This document shows positions 43,854 to 53,108 of a DNA stretch of 64,000 nt, in pieces. The position numbers and the translations under genes were made by a program. The notes under the pieces were generated by a model, which saw only the letters and a program-made list of their open reading frames with translations, was not told the DNA's origin and did no database searches. The stretch comes from Lachnospiraceae bacterium. Its GTDB lineage: Bacteria > Bacillota > Clostridia > Lachnospirales > Lachnospiraceae. The number at the start of each line of letters is the position of its first letter. Positions within the stretch are counted from its first letter, which is position 1. The stretch covers positions 90,751 to 154,750 of the forward strand of contig JAJQDT010000060.1 in NCBI GenBank assembly GCA_021202075.1, given 5' to 3'.

Positions 43854-44579
43854 TTATTTCCGTATAATCTTCCCGAGGAACTGTTTCAGCCGCTCGTTCT
43901 CCGGATGCTCAAAGAAATGCTCCGGAGTCCCCTCCTCGAGAATCTGTCCGTCCGCCATAAACACCACGCGGTCCGCGACCTCTCTCGCAAATCCCATCTC
44001 GTGCGTCACCACCACCATCGTGATTTTCTCATGCGCCAGCTTAATCATGACGTCGAGCACCTCCTGGATGGTCTCCGGGTCCAGTGCCGAGGTCGGCTCA
44101 TCAAACAAAATAATTTTGGTCTGTGCGCAGAGCGCCCGTGCAATCGCAATCCTCTGCTGCTGCCCTCCGGAGAGCGTCGTCGGATAGACATGTGCCTTGT
44201 CCGTCAGTCCCACGACCTCCAGATAATGATACGCCAGCTGCTCCGCCTCCGCCTTACTCTTATGATGGAGCTTCATCGGCGCCAGCGTCAGGTTTTTGAG
44301 CACAGACATATGCGGATACAGGTTGAACTGCTGAAACACCATCGACATCGAGTCGCGCACAATCCTGGTCTTATTCCTGGTCGTCAGCTCCTGACCGTCG
44401 ATATAGACATGACCGCTCGTCGGTGTCTCGAGGAAATTCATGCACCGGACTGTCGTCGATTTGCCGGAGCCGGACGGGCCGATGATGACCAGCTTCTCTC
44501 CCTCGCTCACCTCCAGGTTCACATCCTTCAGAACGTGCAGCTCGCCGAAATATTTATTGACATTTTCCAGTCTGATCAT
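43854..44579 (-). CDS. Polar amino acid ABC transporter ATPase (GlnQ-like)
   Basis: A 241-residue single ABC domain. Walker [10 protein letters not shown], signature [15 protein letters not shown], Walker [15 protein letters not shown] and the switch His in VVVTHEMGF are complete. ATG 44579 has GGAGGG about eight bases upstream. It is the first gene of the operon ATPase - binding protein - permease - permease - kinase-like. Preceded by a consensus promoter whose start lies directly at a hairpin. Confidence 0.94.
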   Translation of the reverse strand: MIRLENVNKYFGELHVLKDVNLEVSEGEKLVIIGPSGSGKSTTVRCMNFLETPTSGHVYIDGQELTTRNKTRIVRDSMSMVFQQFNLYPHMSVLKNLTLAPMKLHHKSKAEAEQLAYHYLEVVGLTDKAHVYPTTLSGGQQQRIAIARALCAQTKIILFDEPTSALDPETIQEVLDVMIKLAHEKITMVVVTHEMGFAREVADRVVFMADGQILEEGTPEHFFEHPENERLKQFLGKIIRK

Positions 44580-44611
44580 AAAAATTCCCTCCATTATGTC
44601 AACCAGCCAAT

Positions 44612-44735
44612 CGGATAGGGGAATGTTCTTCTCTCCTATCCGCCCGCGCGAGCCGGGGCAGCTTTAGCCGCAAAACACCCTCGCCGGGTGGCATCCCACG
44701 CTTCGCATGGGATATACCTTGCCCGGCCCCGCGCA
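44612..44735. repeat. Intergenic repeats R6 and R1 in the transporter leader
   Basis: CGGATAGGGGAATG with its stem GGATAGG/CCTATCC (44613-44641) matches 21592. CTTTAGCCGCAAAAC...CTCGCCGGGT at 44662-44689 matches 7587-7614. A further GC-rich stem (GCCGGG/CCCGGC) and ATCCCACGCTTCGCATGGGAT complete the block. It forms most of the untranslated leader of the amino acid transporter operon. Confidence 0.55.
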
Positions 44736-44736
44736 T

Positions 44737-44773
44737 AAAAAGAAAGGCATCTGAAATAGATCCAGACGCCTTT
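44737..44773 (-). terminator. Terminator or attenuator hairpin at the transporter transcription start
   Basis: On the minus strand AAAGGC-G-TCTG (44773-44763), loop nine bases, CAGA-T-GCCTTT (44753-44743), then CTTTTT. It begins only about five bases after the predicted start of the promoter at 44785-44813. It could terminate the upstream hydrolase gene, or act on the transporter transcript itself. Confidence 0.6.
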
Positions 44774-44784
44774 GCCTTATCGGT

Positions 44785-44813
44785 ATATTAATCCAAAACC
44801 AGCTTAATGTCAA
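44785..44813 (-). promoter_or_regulatory. Consensus promoter of the amino acid transporter operon
   Basis: On the minus strand: TTGACA (44813-44808), 17-base spacer, TAATAT (44790-44785). Only one base differs from the full sigma-A consensus. Confidence 0.8.
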
Positions 44814-44875
44814 GAAAAACTGAAAAATTTACAGCCGAAATCCGCAGGAAATTTATAATAGTCGTGATTCCCTGG

Positions 44876-44920
44876 CTGTATCGAAGCCTTTATGACCTGC
44901 AATAGCGCCGCCCAGACGCG
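44876..44920 (-). repeat. Dispersed intergenic repeat R4/R5 fragment, inverted
   Basis: On the minus strand GGGCGGCGCTATTGCAGGTC followed by ATAAAGGCTTCGATACAGCC parallels 40190-40250 (GGGCGGCGCTATCGCAGATC, then CATAAAAGCCTCGACGC). It lies between the hydrolase gene and the transporter promoter. Confidence 0.5.
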
Positions 44921-44960
44921 GTGATGAACGGTCCTGCAGCGCTGAACGTCCAGTGGACGC

Positions 44961-45752
44961 TCATTTAGCACTGGCAAAGCATTCCCTCACCCTGTCCGCA
45001 AATTCCTGCGGCCGGTCTTTTCCGACATTATGATTTCCGGGAAACCACAGAACCGGCCAGCCAATGATATTCGCGCCGCTCAACGATGATGTCGCAAAAA
45101 TACCGTCCTTCCCCTTTTCTGTAACACCCACCGTCACAGGAGCTTTTATCCCCCGCAGATCCTCCACCGGAGGCTGGTAGTGCTGAACCTCATTCAGTTC
45201 CCCATGCAGAAAAGTTTCCAGATTCCGATAAACATTCTGCAGTTCCAAAAGAGATACCTTTCTTTTGCCGTCCTCGTTCGGACCGGTTACCCGCGTAAAT
45301 GCGACAAGCGCCTGTTTCGCTCTTCCCTCCTGAACGTACTGATTCAGTTCACGGTTCCATTCCATGAGGCGTTTCCCATTCTCCGCGTCATAGCCAAGCG
45401 ATGGCTCCAGAAGCAGCAGTCCACGCACAAGCTCCGGAAACTGCAGTGCCAGCTCGATCGCTATCAGTCCGCCCGTGCTGTAACCGACCACCCATGCCGG
45501 TTTTGTGCACAGAGCGCGCAAAACATCCGCTGCATCTTGCGCCTGTTCCGAAACGGTAAAGCTCTCGTAGCTTTCTTCGCGGCTTTTTCCATATCCCCGG
45601 CGGTCGTAGGTAATCACCTGATACGATTTTCCCAGAATATCCGCGCTTTCGCTAAAAAAAGTACTGTCGCTGATAATCCCGTGGATCATCAGCAGCGGCT
45701 CCCCTTCTCCCCTTGTCTCTGTATACAGATGGCCGCGATCCTTTCCATTCAT
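44961..45752 (-). CDS. Alpha/beta hydrolase
   Basis: About 263 residues. LLMIHGIISDS is the oxyanion-hole segment, ITYDRRGYGKS the strand 4 motif, and VVGYSTGGLIAIELAL the nucleophile elbow (Ser). The C-terminal FPGNHNVGKDRP carries the likely catalytic His. I choose ATG 45752 (MNGKDRGHLYTE), which has AGAGGA seven bases upstream; Met at 45776 and a frame to 45824 are alternatives. It is the last gene after the surface-acylation cluster and may remove acyl groups or act in an unrelated step; the substrate is unknown. Confidence 0.8.
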   Translation of the reverse strand: MNGKDRGHLYTETRGEGEPLLMIHGIISDSTFFSESADILGKSYQVITYDRRGYGKSREESYESFTVSEQAQDAADVLRALCTKPAWVVGYSTGGLIAIELALQFPELVRGLLLLEPSLGYDAENGKRLMEWNRELNQYVQEGRAKQALVAFTRVTGPNEDGKRKVSLLELQNVYRNLETFLHGELNEVQHYQPPVEDLRGIKAPVTVGVTEKGKDGIFATSSLSGANIIGWPVLWFPGNHNVGKDRPQEFADRVRECFASAK

Positions 45753-45826
45753 TGAGAAATTCCTCTTTTCCGCCATAAGCTTTCTGCTGCAGACAGCAAC
45801 AGTTAATCGAAACACCCGGAGCACGC

Positions 45827-46921
45827 CTATTCTTCCGCGCTCGCTTCCTCCTCATTCTCTTCAAGGAGACCGGCGTCAATCAGCATTTGCGTTTCCAGTC
45901 TTTCGTCGGCAAGCTGCTGATACTCCGGCAAATCCGAATCCCAGCGCTCATTGCTGCCGCGATGATCCTCCAGATCATATTCCCTGTCAAGATACTCCAT
46001 CAGATAATCCGAAAGCTTTTCCGCGCCATACTGATTCAGATGCTCGTTTGCGTCCCGAAAATCCGTCTCCGTATCCAGTCCAATCTCATCGACCTCATAA
46101 AACAGTTCCCAATAAGGAAGTCCCAGTTCATCCGCAAGCTGCTGCGACGCCTCTGATTCCTCCAGATACCACGAAGGTGACGGTACTTTAAACAAAATCA
46201 GGTCGATCCCGTTTTCCTCACAGAGGGATGCAATTTTCTGTAGAGGTATCCTATGATAATCCGTAACCTCACTCAATTCTTCCTCCGGTTCCTCGTAGAA
46301 ACGATATCCGGTAGCTGTCTTTTTATATGAAACAAAATGACCCCTTGTTACTGTACGCTCCATATCACCGGTCATGTATTGAAAATCTTTCGCACTCAGA
46401 TCTTCCCATCTGGAATGATAGCGAAAAAACGGAATCATTCCGTTAAGCAGCGTCAATTTTTCGTTTCCGCTGTTTAAAACAAAGTTCAGCTTGGCAAGCG
46501 ACGCCGGCAGCTGATCGAGCATCAGATGAATTTTCGGTTCTTTCGCCTGTTCACTGTATTGCACCGAAGACATATCCAGGAAAATCACCTGTGGACTCTG
46601 TGTCTTAAGCGCCTCCAAAAGGATTGTGTAAATCAGATCAAAGCGCAGATCTCCGCCGCTCATGGTATAGCTTGTGATTCCACTGTTTTCATAAATATAC
46701 ATGGGATCAAAACCGGAATACACATGGCTGGTTCCCACAAAAAACACATCCACTGTGTTTTTTTCCAGACTCACATACTCCGCCCAGAGAGTCGTGCTGG
46801 AGCTGTTTCCGGTCCATTTCGCCTGGAGCAGGCGCTGTGCAAAATAAAACAGAATCAGAAAAATGGCAGCAAAAAGCACTGCCTTTGCTACCTTTTTTCT
46901 ATTTATGCCCGTCTTATTCAT
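45827..46921 (-). CDS. SGNH/DltD-like membrane-anchored acyl-transfer protein, copy 2
   Basis: About 364 residues from ATG 46921 (AGGAAG nine bases upstream; earlier starts at 46948 and 46954 possible). One N-terminal membrane helix (residues about 12-30) anchors an outside domain with GTSHVYSG (Ser65) and the C-terminal DANEHLNQYGAEK (Asp-x-x-His), the SGNH catalytic pattern found in DltD and in AlgJ/X-like partners of MBOAT enzymes. It is a clear paralogue of the gene at 47031. The acidic tail (ENEEEASAEE) is unusual. It would complete acyl transfer onto an envelope polymer. Confidence 0.8.
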   Translation of the reverse strand: MNKTGINRKKVAKAVLFAAIFLILFYFAQRLLQAKWTGNSSSTTLWAEYVSLEKNTVDVFFVGTSHVYSGFDPMYIYENSGITSYTMSGGDLRFDLIYTILLEALKTQSPQVIFLDMSSVQYSEQAKEPKIHLMLDQLPASLAKLNFVLNSGNEKLTLLNGMIPFFRYHSRWEDLSAKDFQYMTGDMERTVTRGHFVSYKKTATGYRFYEEPEEELSEVTDYHRIPLQKIASLCEENGIDLILFKVPSPSWYLEESEASQQLADELGLPYWELFYEVDEIGLDTETDFRDANEHLNQYGAEKLSDYLMEYLDREYDLEDHRGSNERWDSDLPEYQQLADERLETQMLIDAGLLEENEEEASAEE

Positions 46922-47030
46922 TTGTATAAGCTTCCTGTCATTTTCCATATCCAATATCCGTCTTCCATTTCGACAGCAGCCCCGTCAAAGCATACAGGAC
47001 ATTTCCATCCTAAACCCCAATGCCCGCTTT

Positions 47031-48188
47031 TTATTCTTCCTCCGCAGCCGCATCCACGACCAGATGATCGATCGCCTCATCATCTTCCTCGTCCTCATCA
47101 TCAGTCAAACCGGCCTCTTCGTCCGCCGCTTCTCTCTCAAGCATCGTCTGATAAGCTTCCTCCAGCTCCTGATGATACCCGGTCAGATCCGAGTCCCATC
47201 GCTCATTCGTACCTCTCTGATCCTCCAGGTCGTAATTTTCCTCAAGATATTCCATCAGATAAGAGGAAATCTTCTCGGCGCCATATTGATTCAAATGATC
47301 GGTCGCATCCCGGAAATCAGTTGTCACATCCAGTCCAATCTCATCGAATTCATAGTACATTTCCCAGAATTCCAGACCGTACTCTGCGGCAATTTCCGTG
47401 GCTGATTCCGACAGGGAAAGGCTCCAGTATGGAGCCGGGAGCTTGTACATGATCAATTCGATATCATTCTCCTCACAGAGCGCTACCAGCCTGTCCAGAT
47501 AACTCCGGTCGCGATCCGTGATCCCACTGGTCATACCGTCCTCATCATAAAAATGAAACTCTGATGTAATGGTTGTATAATCTACATAATGCCCACGCGT
47601 GTAAGTCGTATCCAGATCGCCGGTCGCATACTGAAAATCAGAAGCTTTGATTTCATTCCATCTGGAATGAAACCGAAACAGCGGAAACAGCACGTCCAGC
47701 ATCGTCAATTCTTCATCCTCACTGTTGCGAACCAGTTCAATTTTGTCCAGCGGGAGCGAAATATGATCCGTGATCAGATGAATTTTGGCTTCCCGAAGCT
47801 GCTTATCATATTGAATTGCCGACATATCCAGAAAGAGGATTTTCGGGCTCTGTGTTTTTAATGCTTCCTTCAGGGCCAGATAAGTTGTATCAAACCTTGC
47901 CTGACTTCCGCTTAGGGTATAGGTGGTGATTCCGGAATTCTCGTAAATATACATCGGATCTATGCCCTCATGAACATGGCTGGTGCCCATAAAAAGTACA
48001 TCTACGGTATCTTCCTCCAGACTGTGAAACTCTTCCCACATATAAGTCGCATTCTGGTCATCCAGCCACTTTTTCATGAGGAGCCGCTGGAAATAATTAA
48101 ATAAGAGGGCGAAAATCAAAACGAAAAGAACAATTTTAAATATACGCCTGATCTTTCCTTTCTGTCCTTTCTTACCTGTCAATTTCAT
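47031..48188 (-). CDS. SGNH/DltD-like membrane-anchored acyl-transfer protein, copy 1
   Basis: A 385-residue protein. The membrane helix at about 15-35 is followed by FMGTSHVHEGIDPMYIYENS (Ser70) and DATDHLNQYGAEK with the Asp-x-x-His pair. It is similar through its whole length to the protein at 45827 (shared IYENSGIT, FLDMSxxQY, RFHSRWxxxxAxDFQYxTGD). The last 60 residues are Glu/Asp-rich. It starts 16 bases after the MBOAT gene, so it belongs to the same transcript. Two such partners for one MBOAT suggest two acceptors or a two-step transfer; that is inference. Confidence 0.82.
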   Translation of the reverse strand: MKLTGKKGQKGKIRRIFKIVLFVLIFALLFNYFQRLLMKKWLDDQNATYMWEEFHSLEEDTVDVLFMGTSHVHEGIDPMYIYENSGITTYTLSGSQARFDTTYLALKEALKTQSPKILFLDMSAIQYDKQLREAKIHLITDHISLPLDKIELVRNSEDEELTMLDVLFPLFRFHSRWNEIKASDFQYATGDLDTTYTRGHYVDYTTITSEFHFYDEDGMTSGITDRDRSYLDRLVALCEENDIELIMYKLPAPYWSLSLSESATEIAAEYGLEFWEMYYEFDEIGLDVTTDFRDATDHLNQYGAEKISSYLMEYLEENYDLEDQRGTNERWDSDLTGYHQELEEAYQTMLEREAADEEAGLTDDEDEEDDEAIDHLVVDAAAEEE

Positions 48189-48203
48189 CTGAAACGTCTC
48201 CCC

Positions 48204-49793
48204 TTAAAACTGTTCATACAGAAATGCCGTCGCGTCATATCCGATCCCATATACACCAAAAATCAGAATTGCGAAAATAGCCAGATAAATAATAATCCAC
48301 CGAAATACAATGTTCTGACCGGCCAGTTTCTCCCGCACGGAGAACCGTTCCTGCATCATACTTACCGCCCAGAGAATAACCAGACAGATCAGCACAAGCC
48401 AGAAATTCGCGAGATCCAGCCCATGGTTATAAACATCCCCCTCGGTAATGTACCACGGAGCAAATCCAAAAATAATCGTCTTGACAATCAACAGTCCCCT
48501 GCGGACACTGCCGGGACTGGTGAGCAGACGGCCGCCCACGAAACAGCCGAACGTGCGCAGTTTGCGGAACAGATGCCACGAAAAACAATCCGTGTTGATT
48601 TTTAACAGTTTGTTTAACTTCTGAAATTCCGGAGCAAATGCCGTCGATATCGTAATCAGCGTTCCATAATACAGACCCCAGCACACATATGGCGTGCCGG
48701 TGCCATGCCAGAGACCGGTCAGCACCCAGGTAACAAACACCGGAATAACGACCGCAACAAACCGTGCCCCCCGGTCGGACAGCGCGGATTTCGCTTTTTT
48801 ATTCAGGTTCTTCATAAACCCGGAAATTGAGCACGGATAATACACATAATCCTTGAACCATCCGCCGAGCGTCATATGCCATCTGCGCCAGAACTCGGGC
48901 ACCGTCTCGGAGAAAAACGGATGATTGAAATTCTTTTCCAGCGTAACATCAAAAATCTGCGACGCCCCGCTGACGATATCCATGTAGCCCGAAAAATCCG
49001 TATAGATCTGGAACGCGTCAAAAATCGCCGCGATCAGAAACAGACTGCCGGTATAATCATTCCCATCATAGATACTGGATACATAAATATTCAGCCGGTC
49101 CGCGATGACCATTTTTTTAAAGAAGCCCCAGAGCATCAGCTCCAGGCCGAAGGCTACCCGCTGCGAATCGAACCGCAGCTCTTTTTTCAGCTCCTGTCCC
49201 AGAAGATTGTACCGGGAAATCGGTCCCTGTATGATATGCGGAAAATAAATCGCATACAAAAAGAAGCGCGGAAAGCTTTTCTCATAAGAATATCGTTTCC
49301 AGTACACATCCAGCAGATACCCCACTGTCGAAAACGTATAATAAGAAATTCCAAGCGGCACAATCACCCATGCCGCGCTAAAAGGCGCACTGCCGTTTAG
49401 CGCCTGCGTCAGCAGGTTCAGGTAGTTCACAACATATTTTGTAAATTTTGTCACGCAAAGAATACCGACGCAAAGTACCAGCGCCAGCAGCAGAAACCGT
49501 TTTGCTTTCTTTTTGTATTCTTCGCGAATTGCTTTTTTCTCAGTTCTCTCAAGGCCAGGCGCCTGAAGCTTTTCGTCCTGTTCTTCATACAGCTTCCCGA
49601 TTTTCATCGCGCACAGCCATATCACCAGTGATGTAAACACAATAAATGGCAGGAACTTCACTGCCCCGGCCAGAACATAGAAGCAAAGGCTGGCAATCAG
49701 CAGCACAATCCAGCGAAACCGCACCGGGCAGATGTAAAATACCAGCACGGTAAGAGCCAGAAAAATCAGGAAACTTACTGATGTAATCGTCAT
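48204..49793 (-). CDS. MBOAT family O-acyltransferase (DltB/AlgI-like)
   Basis: A 529-residue polytopic membrane protein. The MBOAT hallmarks are FWRRWHMTLGGWFKDYVYYP (His306) and VTWVLTGLWHGTGT with the invariant His363. The IQGPISRYN and DFSGYMDIVSG blocks are also typical. It moves an acyl group from a cytoplasmic carrier across the membrane for transfer to a surface polymer. It sits between an acyl carrier protein gene and two SGNH partners, so it is the channel step of a dlt-like system. The start has GGAGG ten bases upstream. Confidence 0.92.
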   Translation of the reverse strand: MTITSVSFLIFLALTVLVFYICPVRFRWIVLLIASLCFYVLAGAVKFLPFIVFTSLVIWLCAMKIGKLYEEQDEKLQAPGLERTEKKAIREEYKKKAKRFLLLALVLCVGILCVTKFTKYVVNYLNLLTQALNGSAPFSAAWVIVPLGISYYTFSTVGYLLDVYWKRYSYEKSFPRFFLYAIYFPHIIQGPISRYNLLGQELKKELRFDSQRVAFGLELMLWGFFKKMVIADRLNIYVSSIYDGNDYTGSLFLIAAIFDAFQIYTDFSGYMDIVSGASQIFDVTLEKNFNHPFFSETVPEFWRRWHMTLGGWFKDYVYYPCSISGFMKNLNKKAKSALSDRGARFVAVVIPVFVTWVLTGLWHGTGTPYVCWGLYYGTLITISTAFAPEFQKLNKLLKINTDCFSWHLFRKLRTFGCFVGGRLLTSPGSVRRGLLIVKTIIFGFAPWYITEGDVYNHGLDLANFWLVLICLVILWAVSMMQERFSVREKLAGQNIVFRWIIIYLAIFAILIFGVYGIGYDATAFLYEQF

Positions 49794-49811
49794 GAATGTC
49801 GCGCCTCCGGC

Positions 49812-50039
49812 TTACGCTTCCTGAAGGTCCTGCACCATTTCCCAGATGGCCTGTGCAGAGTCAAAATTCTTGTTCTCCATGTATTCCATCGTGATCTCAA
49901 TGTCAAATTCATCCTCAATCCGGGCAATCATGGTAGCGATATCAATCGAGTCAATGATTTTGTTGGTAACAATTCCCTCTGCGCTTGCAAAATCCACGCC
50001 GGACTTCAGGCTGCTCAGAATCTCAATCACTTTTTCCAT
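49812..50039 (-). CDS. Acyl carrier protein (DltC-like)
   Basis: A 75-residue four-helix carrier. Ser31 in IIDSIDIATMIARIEDEFDI is the phosphopantetheine site. Acidic throughout, as expected. AGAGGA is eight bases before the ATG. Located 18 bases before the MBOAT gene and after the adenylating ligase gene, it most likely carries the activated acyl or amino-acyl group in this cluster rather than serving fatty acid synthesis. Confidence 0.9.
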   Translation of the reverse strand: MEKVIEILSSLKSGVDFASAEGIVTNKIIDSIDIATMIARIEDEFDIEITMEYMENKNFDSAQAIWEMVQDLQEA

Positions 50040-50227
50040 AATTTTTATCCTCTCTTTCCATATACAATATCGTATATCTCTTTTTTAAGCCACCAGTTAT
50101 TAGATACTCCTGTCATATCCTCAAGGTGTTTATCCTCAGGATATTTATCCTCAAATGTCCAGCAATTCATTCTCTAAATTCATTCTCACCATATCGGATT
50201 TTCAATATATCTGCAGTTCGAAAGACC

Positions 50228-51751
50228 CTACAGCTGCGGAAGCTCCTTATACAGCGTTTTCCCGGATTCGTTTTTGGGTATTTCCGACAGATAACGCACA
50301 TCAAACGCGGATTCACTTAAATGCGTCGTAGCGGCCAGATACCGCCGCACCTCTGCGATTTTCGACTCATCCGTGATAAAAGTCGTCATACGGTCGTCCA
50401 CACCTGTCGATGCGCAGTCAATTTCCTCAAACCTCGTCTTAATCAGGCGGTCAATCTCGTCCAGATTTACACGATTTCCGAATATTTTCAGAAAGCGTTT
50501 CTTTCTGCCGACGATATAATAATAGCCTTCCGCATCCCTTTTTGCCATATCGCCGGTGACCAGAACTCCTCCGCGCTCATCACCTTTGGAGAGATCCGCA
50601 CGGCATTCGGCGTATCCAAGTGTGACATTGTCGCCTTTATAGACCAGCTCGCCCACCTTGTCTGTCTCCGTAATCTCGCTGCCATCCACGTCAATCAGTG
50701 TGAACGTGCCGCCTGGGATTTCTTTGCCCATGCTACCATATTTTCTCAGGCTCTCCTGAGCCGGCAGATACCCCATCCTGGCAGTCGCCTCTGTCTGGCC
50801 GTACATAACAATGAATTTCTTGCCATTTTCCTGGCACCATTCGGCAAACTCACGATGCAGCTGGGGAGAAAGCTTGCCCCCGGCCTGCGTCATATAGCGC
50901 AGATCCGGCAGATCCATCCGGAAGAAATGAACCTTCTTCAGAAGCTCATAGGTAAACGGAACACCGGGGAAAGAGGTAGCCTTCTCGTTCTTCATAAAAT
51001 CCCAGAACTGTTTCATCGCCATCGTCTTATCCGTGAGCAGAATTGTCGCTCCGACCTGCACATGGCTGTTGATCACCGAGAGACCATACGTATAATTCAT
51101 CGGCAGCGTACTCACCGGGCGCTCCGTATCATCCAGCTCCAGGTAAGCAGCAATCGCTTCCGCATTTGACTGAATATTCCGGTAGCTCTGCCGCACCAGC
51201 TTCGGGCTGCCCGTGGAGCCGGACGTCGTAAGAAGCAGGGCAAGTTCACCGTAAAGCTCACACTCGGTCGGATCCGCTGTTTCTTTAGATCCGGGAACCG
51301 GATCAGCCGCTGTTTGACCGGCACTGGATGTTCTCTCTGCCTGCCCACCCTTTTCCATGCCGGCAGGCACCGGGCATGCTCTGGCAAGAACATACTCATA
51401 TGCACGGTGAACCTCCCGATACTCAGGGAAGCGCTCCTTCATCTGTTCCTCCATGTCAGAAGGAAAATACAGCCATTCCGGCTGATACACTTCCATCAGA
51501 TGACCAAACAGCCCCGCATCGATTTTGCGGTCAAGCATCAGGGGCACAACCCGGTTTCGCAAAAAAGAAAGGTACCCGGCTGCGCTCCCCAGACTGTTTT
51601 CGCAAAGGCAGAACGCCAGTGTTCTTTTCTTCAGCTTTTCCCCCAGAGACTCGGAAAATGCCTTCAGCTGTTCATATGTAATCTGTCCTCCCCGGTCATC
51701 GAGAAAGGCTATCCTGTCCGCAAATTTCTCAAAGGAATCATAAAAACTCAT
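50228..51751 (-). CDS. AMP-forming acyl/amino acid ligase (DltA-like)
   Basis: A 507-residue adenylate-forming enzyme. ALLLTTSGSTGSPKLVRQSY is the P-loop motif, and VMYGQTEATARMGYLP, GELVYKGDNVTLGYAE, DMAKRDAEGYYYIVGRKKRF and the C-terminal Lys (NESGKTLYKELPQL) complete the set. It activates a carboxylic acid and loads the neighbouring carrier protein. The residue pattern alone does not show whether the substrate is D-alanine or another acid. Start chosen at ATG 51751 (AAGGGG nearby); the frame continues to 51865. Confidence 0.85.
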   Translation of the reverse strand: MSFYDSFEKFADRIAFLDDRGGQITYEQLKAFSESLGEKLKKRTLAFCLCENSLGSAAGYLSFLRNRVVPLMLDRKIDAGLFGHLMEVYQPEWLYFPSDMEEQMKERFPEYREVHRAYEYVLARACPVPAGMEKGGQAERTSSAGQTAADPVPGSKETADPTECELYGELALLLTTSGSTGSPKLVRQSYRNIQSNAEAIAAYLELDDTERPVSTLPMNYTYGLSVINSHVQVGATILLTDKTMAMKQFWDFMKNEKATSFPGVPFTYELLKKVHFFRMDLPDLRYMTQAGGKLSPQLHREFAEWCQENGKKFIVMYGQTEATARMGYLPAQESLRKYGSMGKEIPGGTFTLIDVDGSEITETDKVGELVYKGDNVTLGYAECRADLSKGDERGGVLVTGDMAKRDAEGYYYIVGRKKRFLKIFGNRVNLDEIDRLIKTRFEEIDCASTGVDDRMTTFITDESKIAEVRRYLAATTHLSESAFDVRYLSEIPKNESGKTLYKELPQL

Positions 51752-51870
51752 GTTATTCACGCCCCTTATATTATACGTTTCCATACGGTCTTCGCGGCAA
51801 GCGCGTGGGCCTGTCCCAAGCAGTATCCGGTCATCAAAACAGTCTGACCGAATACAACAATACACGGGAA

Positions 51871-52878
51871 TTATGTCTCCAATTTACAGCCTTCATCCTT
51901 CCGCCCGGGCCGCATCAGCCAAGTGAAGAATGGCGTCCAGATCTTCAATGACAAAACGACTGTCAACAGAAACGCCGCGATTGCAATCAGCCATTCATAG
52001 TGTGCGGGCATAAGAGACATGAGCCGGTCTTCCAGATCGCATCGCTTTGATAAAGTATACAGAATCGGATAATGAAGCGCAAAAACCTGTAGCGTCCGCT
52101 GCCCCCAGACAGAAATCACACACCTGATATTCGGTATCACTGCAATCACACAAAAAATCAAAAACTCCACAAGAACATAATATACAGCCCGATACATTCC
52201 GCCCCAGCGCAGCATATCCATCCCGTAATAAGAATTCCTCGCTTTCAAAAAAGACTGCCAGCAGGATAACGGTTCCTCGAATACCAGGCAGATTGCCAGA
52301 AAAGCAGCAAGGCACACCGCAGAGATAATCTTAACCGCCTTCCGCTCCGTCCATTCAGTAAGCTTTTCCACCGGAATACAATACCCCAGATAGAAGAACG
52401 GATAAAAGATAAAAAAACGCATTCCCGCAAGAAAGCTGCCCAGATCCTTCGCATACCCGACAAAAATACCGGCAAGGACAGCAAAAATCAAAACATAGCT
52501 GCGCTTAAGCGAGGTAAATAACGTTGTGACCAGATAACACAAAAACAACACCAGGGCAAACCACGGCGTTGAAGTCTCTGAAAATAACTTAAAGCGAAGT
52601 ACCTTTCCCCTTGCCAGAGAATACACTACGCAGCGGAAAAACTCCATAAAAAAATACAGAAAGAGGTAAGAAAATACCCGCTCAAAACGATGCTCGTCCA
52701 CCGTCCGTTTCGAAAACAACCCGGACACAAACAAGAAAGCCGGAATGTGAAACGTATAAATAAACAGCCACAGGCCCTGCAGCGCAGCCGAGGAATCATC
52801 GATCCGGCTGATCATGTGTCCAAAGACGACCAGATACATCAACACAAACTTCAGATTGTCCCATTTTGCAATACGCAT
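51871..52878 (-). CDS. Acyltransferase family 3 membrane protein
   Basis: About 335 residues with about ten membrane helices. The N-terminal WDNLKFVLMYLVVFGHMISR has the conserved His of O-acetyltransferases of the OafA/fucose-4-O-acetylase group, with SxPWF-like STPWFALVLFLCYLV later. The ATG at 52878 has AGAAAG about nine bases upstream. It is the first gene of the acylation cluster, about 120 bases before the ligase gene. It probably adds acetyl groups to a surface glycan; the acceptor is unknown. Confidence 0.85.
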   Translation of the reverse strand: MRIAKWDNLKFVLMYLVVFGHMISRIDDSSAALQGLWLFIYTFHIPAFLFVSGLFSKRTVDEHRFERVFSYLFLYFFMEFFRCVVYSLARGKVLRFKLFSETSTPWFALVLFLCYLVTTLFTSLKRSYVLIFAVLAGIFVGYAKDLGSFLAGMRFFIFYPFFYLGYCIPVEKLTEWTERKAVKIISAVCLAAFLAICLVFEEPLSCWQSFLKARNSYYGMDMLRWGGMYRAVYYVLVEFLIFCVIAVIPNIRCVISVWGQRTLQVFALHYPILYTLSKRCDLEDRLMSLMPAHYEWLIAIAAFLLTVVLSLKIWTPFFTWLMRPGRKDEGCKLET

Positions 52879-52973
52879 ATTTAACATCTTTCTCTGCAAT
52901 CAGGAATGATTCCTGTCATTCAGGAATTCTGATAGCAGCCAGGGATTCCTTCTTATAAAAACAGTAAGGCATT

Positions 52974-52998
52974 CATATTTATTCATATAATAAATATG
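52974..52998. promoter_or_regulatory. 25-nt AT-rich palindrome upstream of the acylation cluster
   Basis: CATATTTATT (52974-52983), CATAT, AATAAATATG (52989-52998): perfect ten-base arms. It lies about 95 bases before the acyltransferase start and could be an operator. No clear -35/-10 pair was identified around it. Confidence 0.45.
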
Positions 52999-53108
52999 TT
53001 GCTTGAAATATTTGTCACATATCCAAGAATTCCTCCTCAAAGGTAATCACAGGTAATCAGAACATTTGTTTCGATAAACTTTGGAAACCCTTGAAAATCA
53101 GGAAAAAA

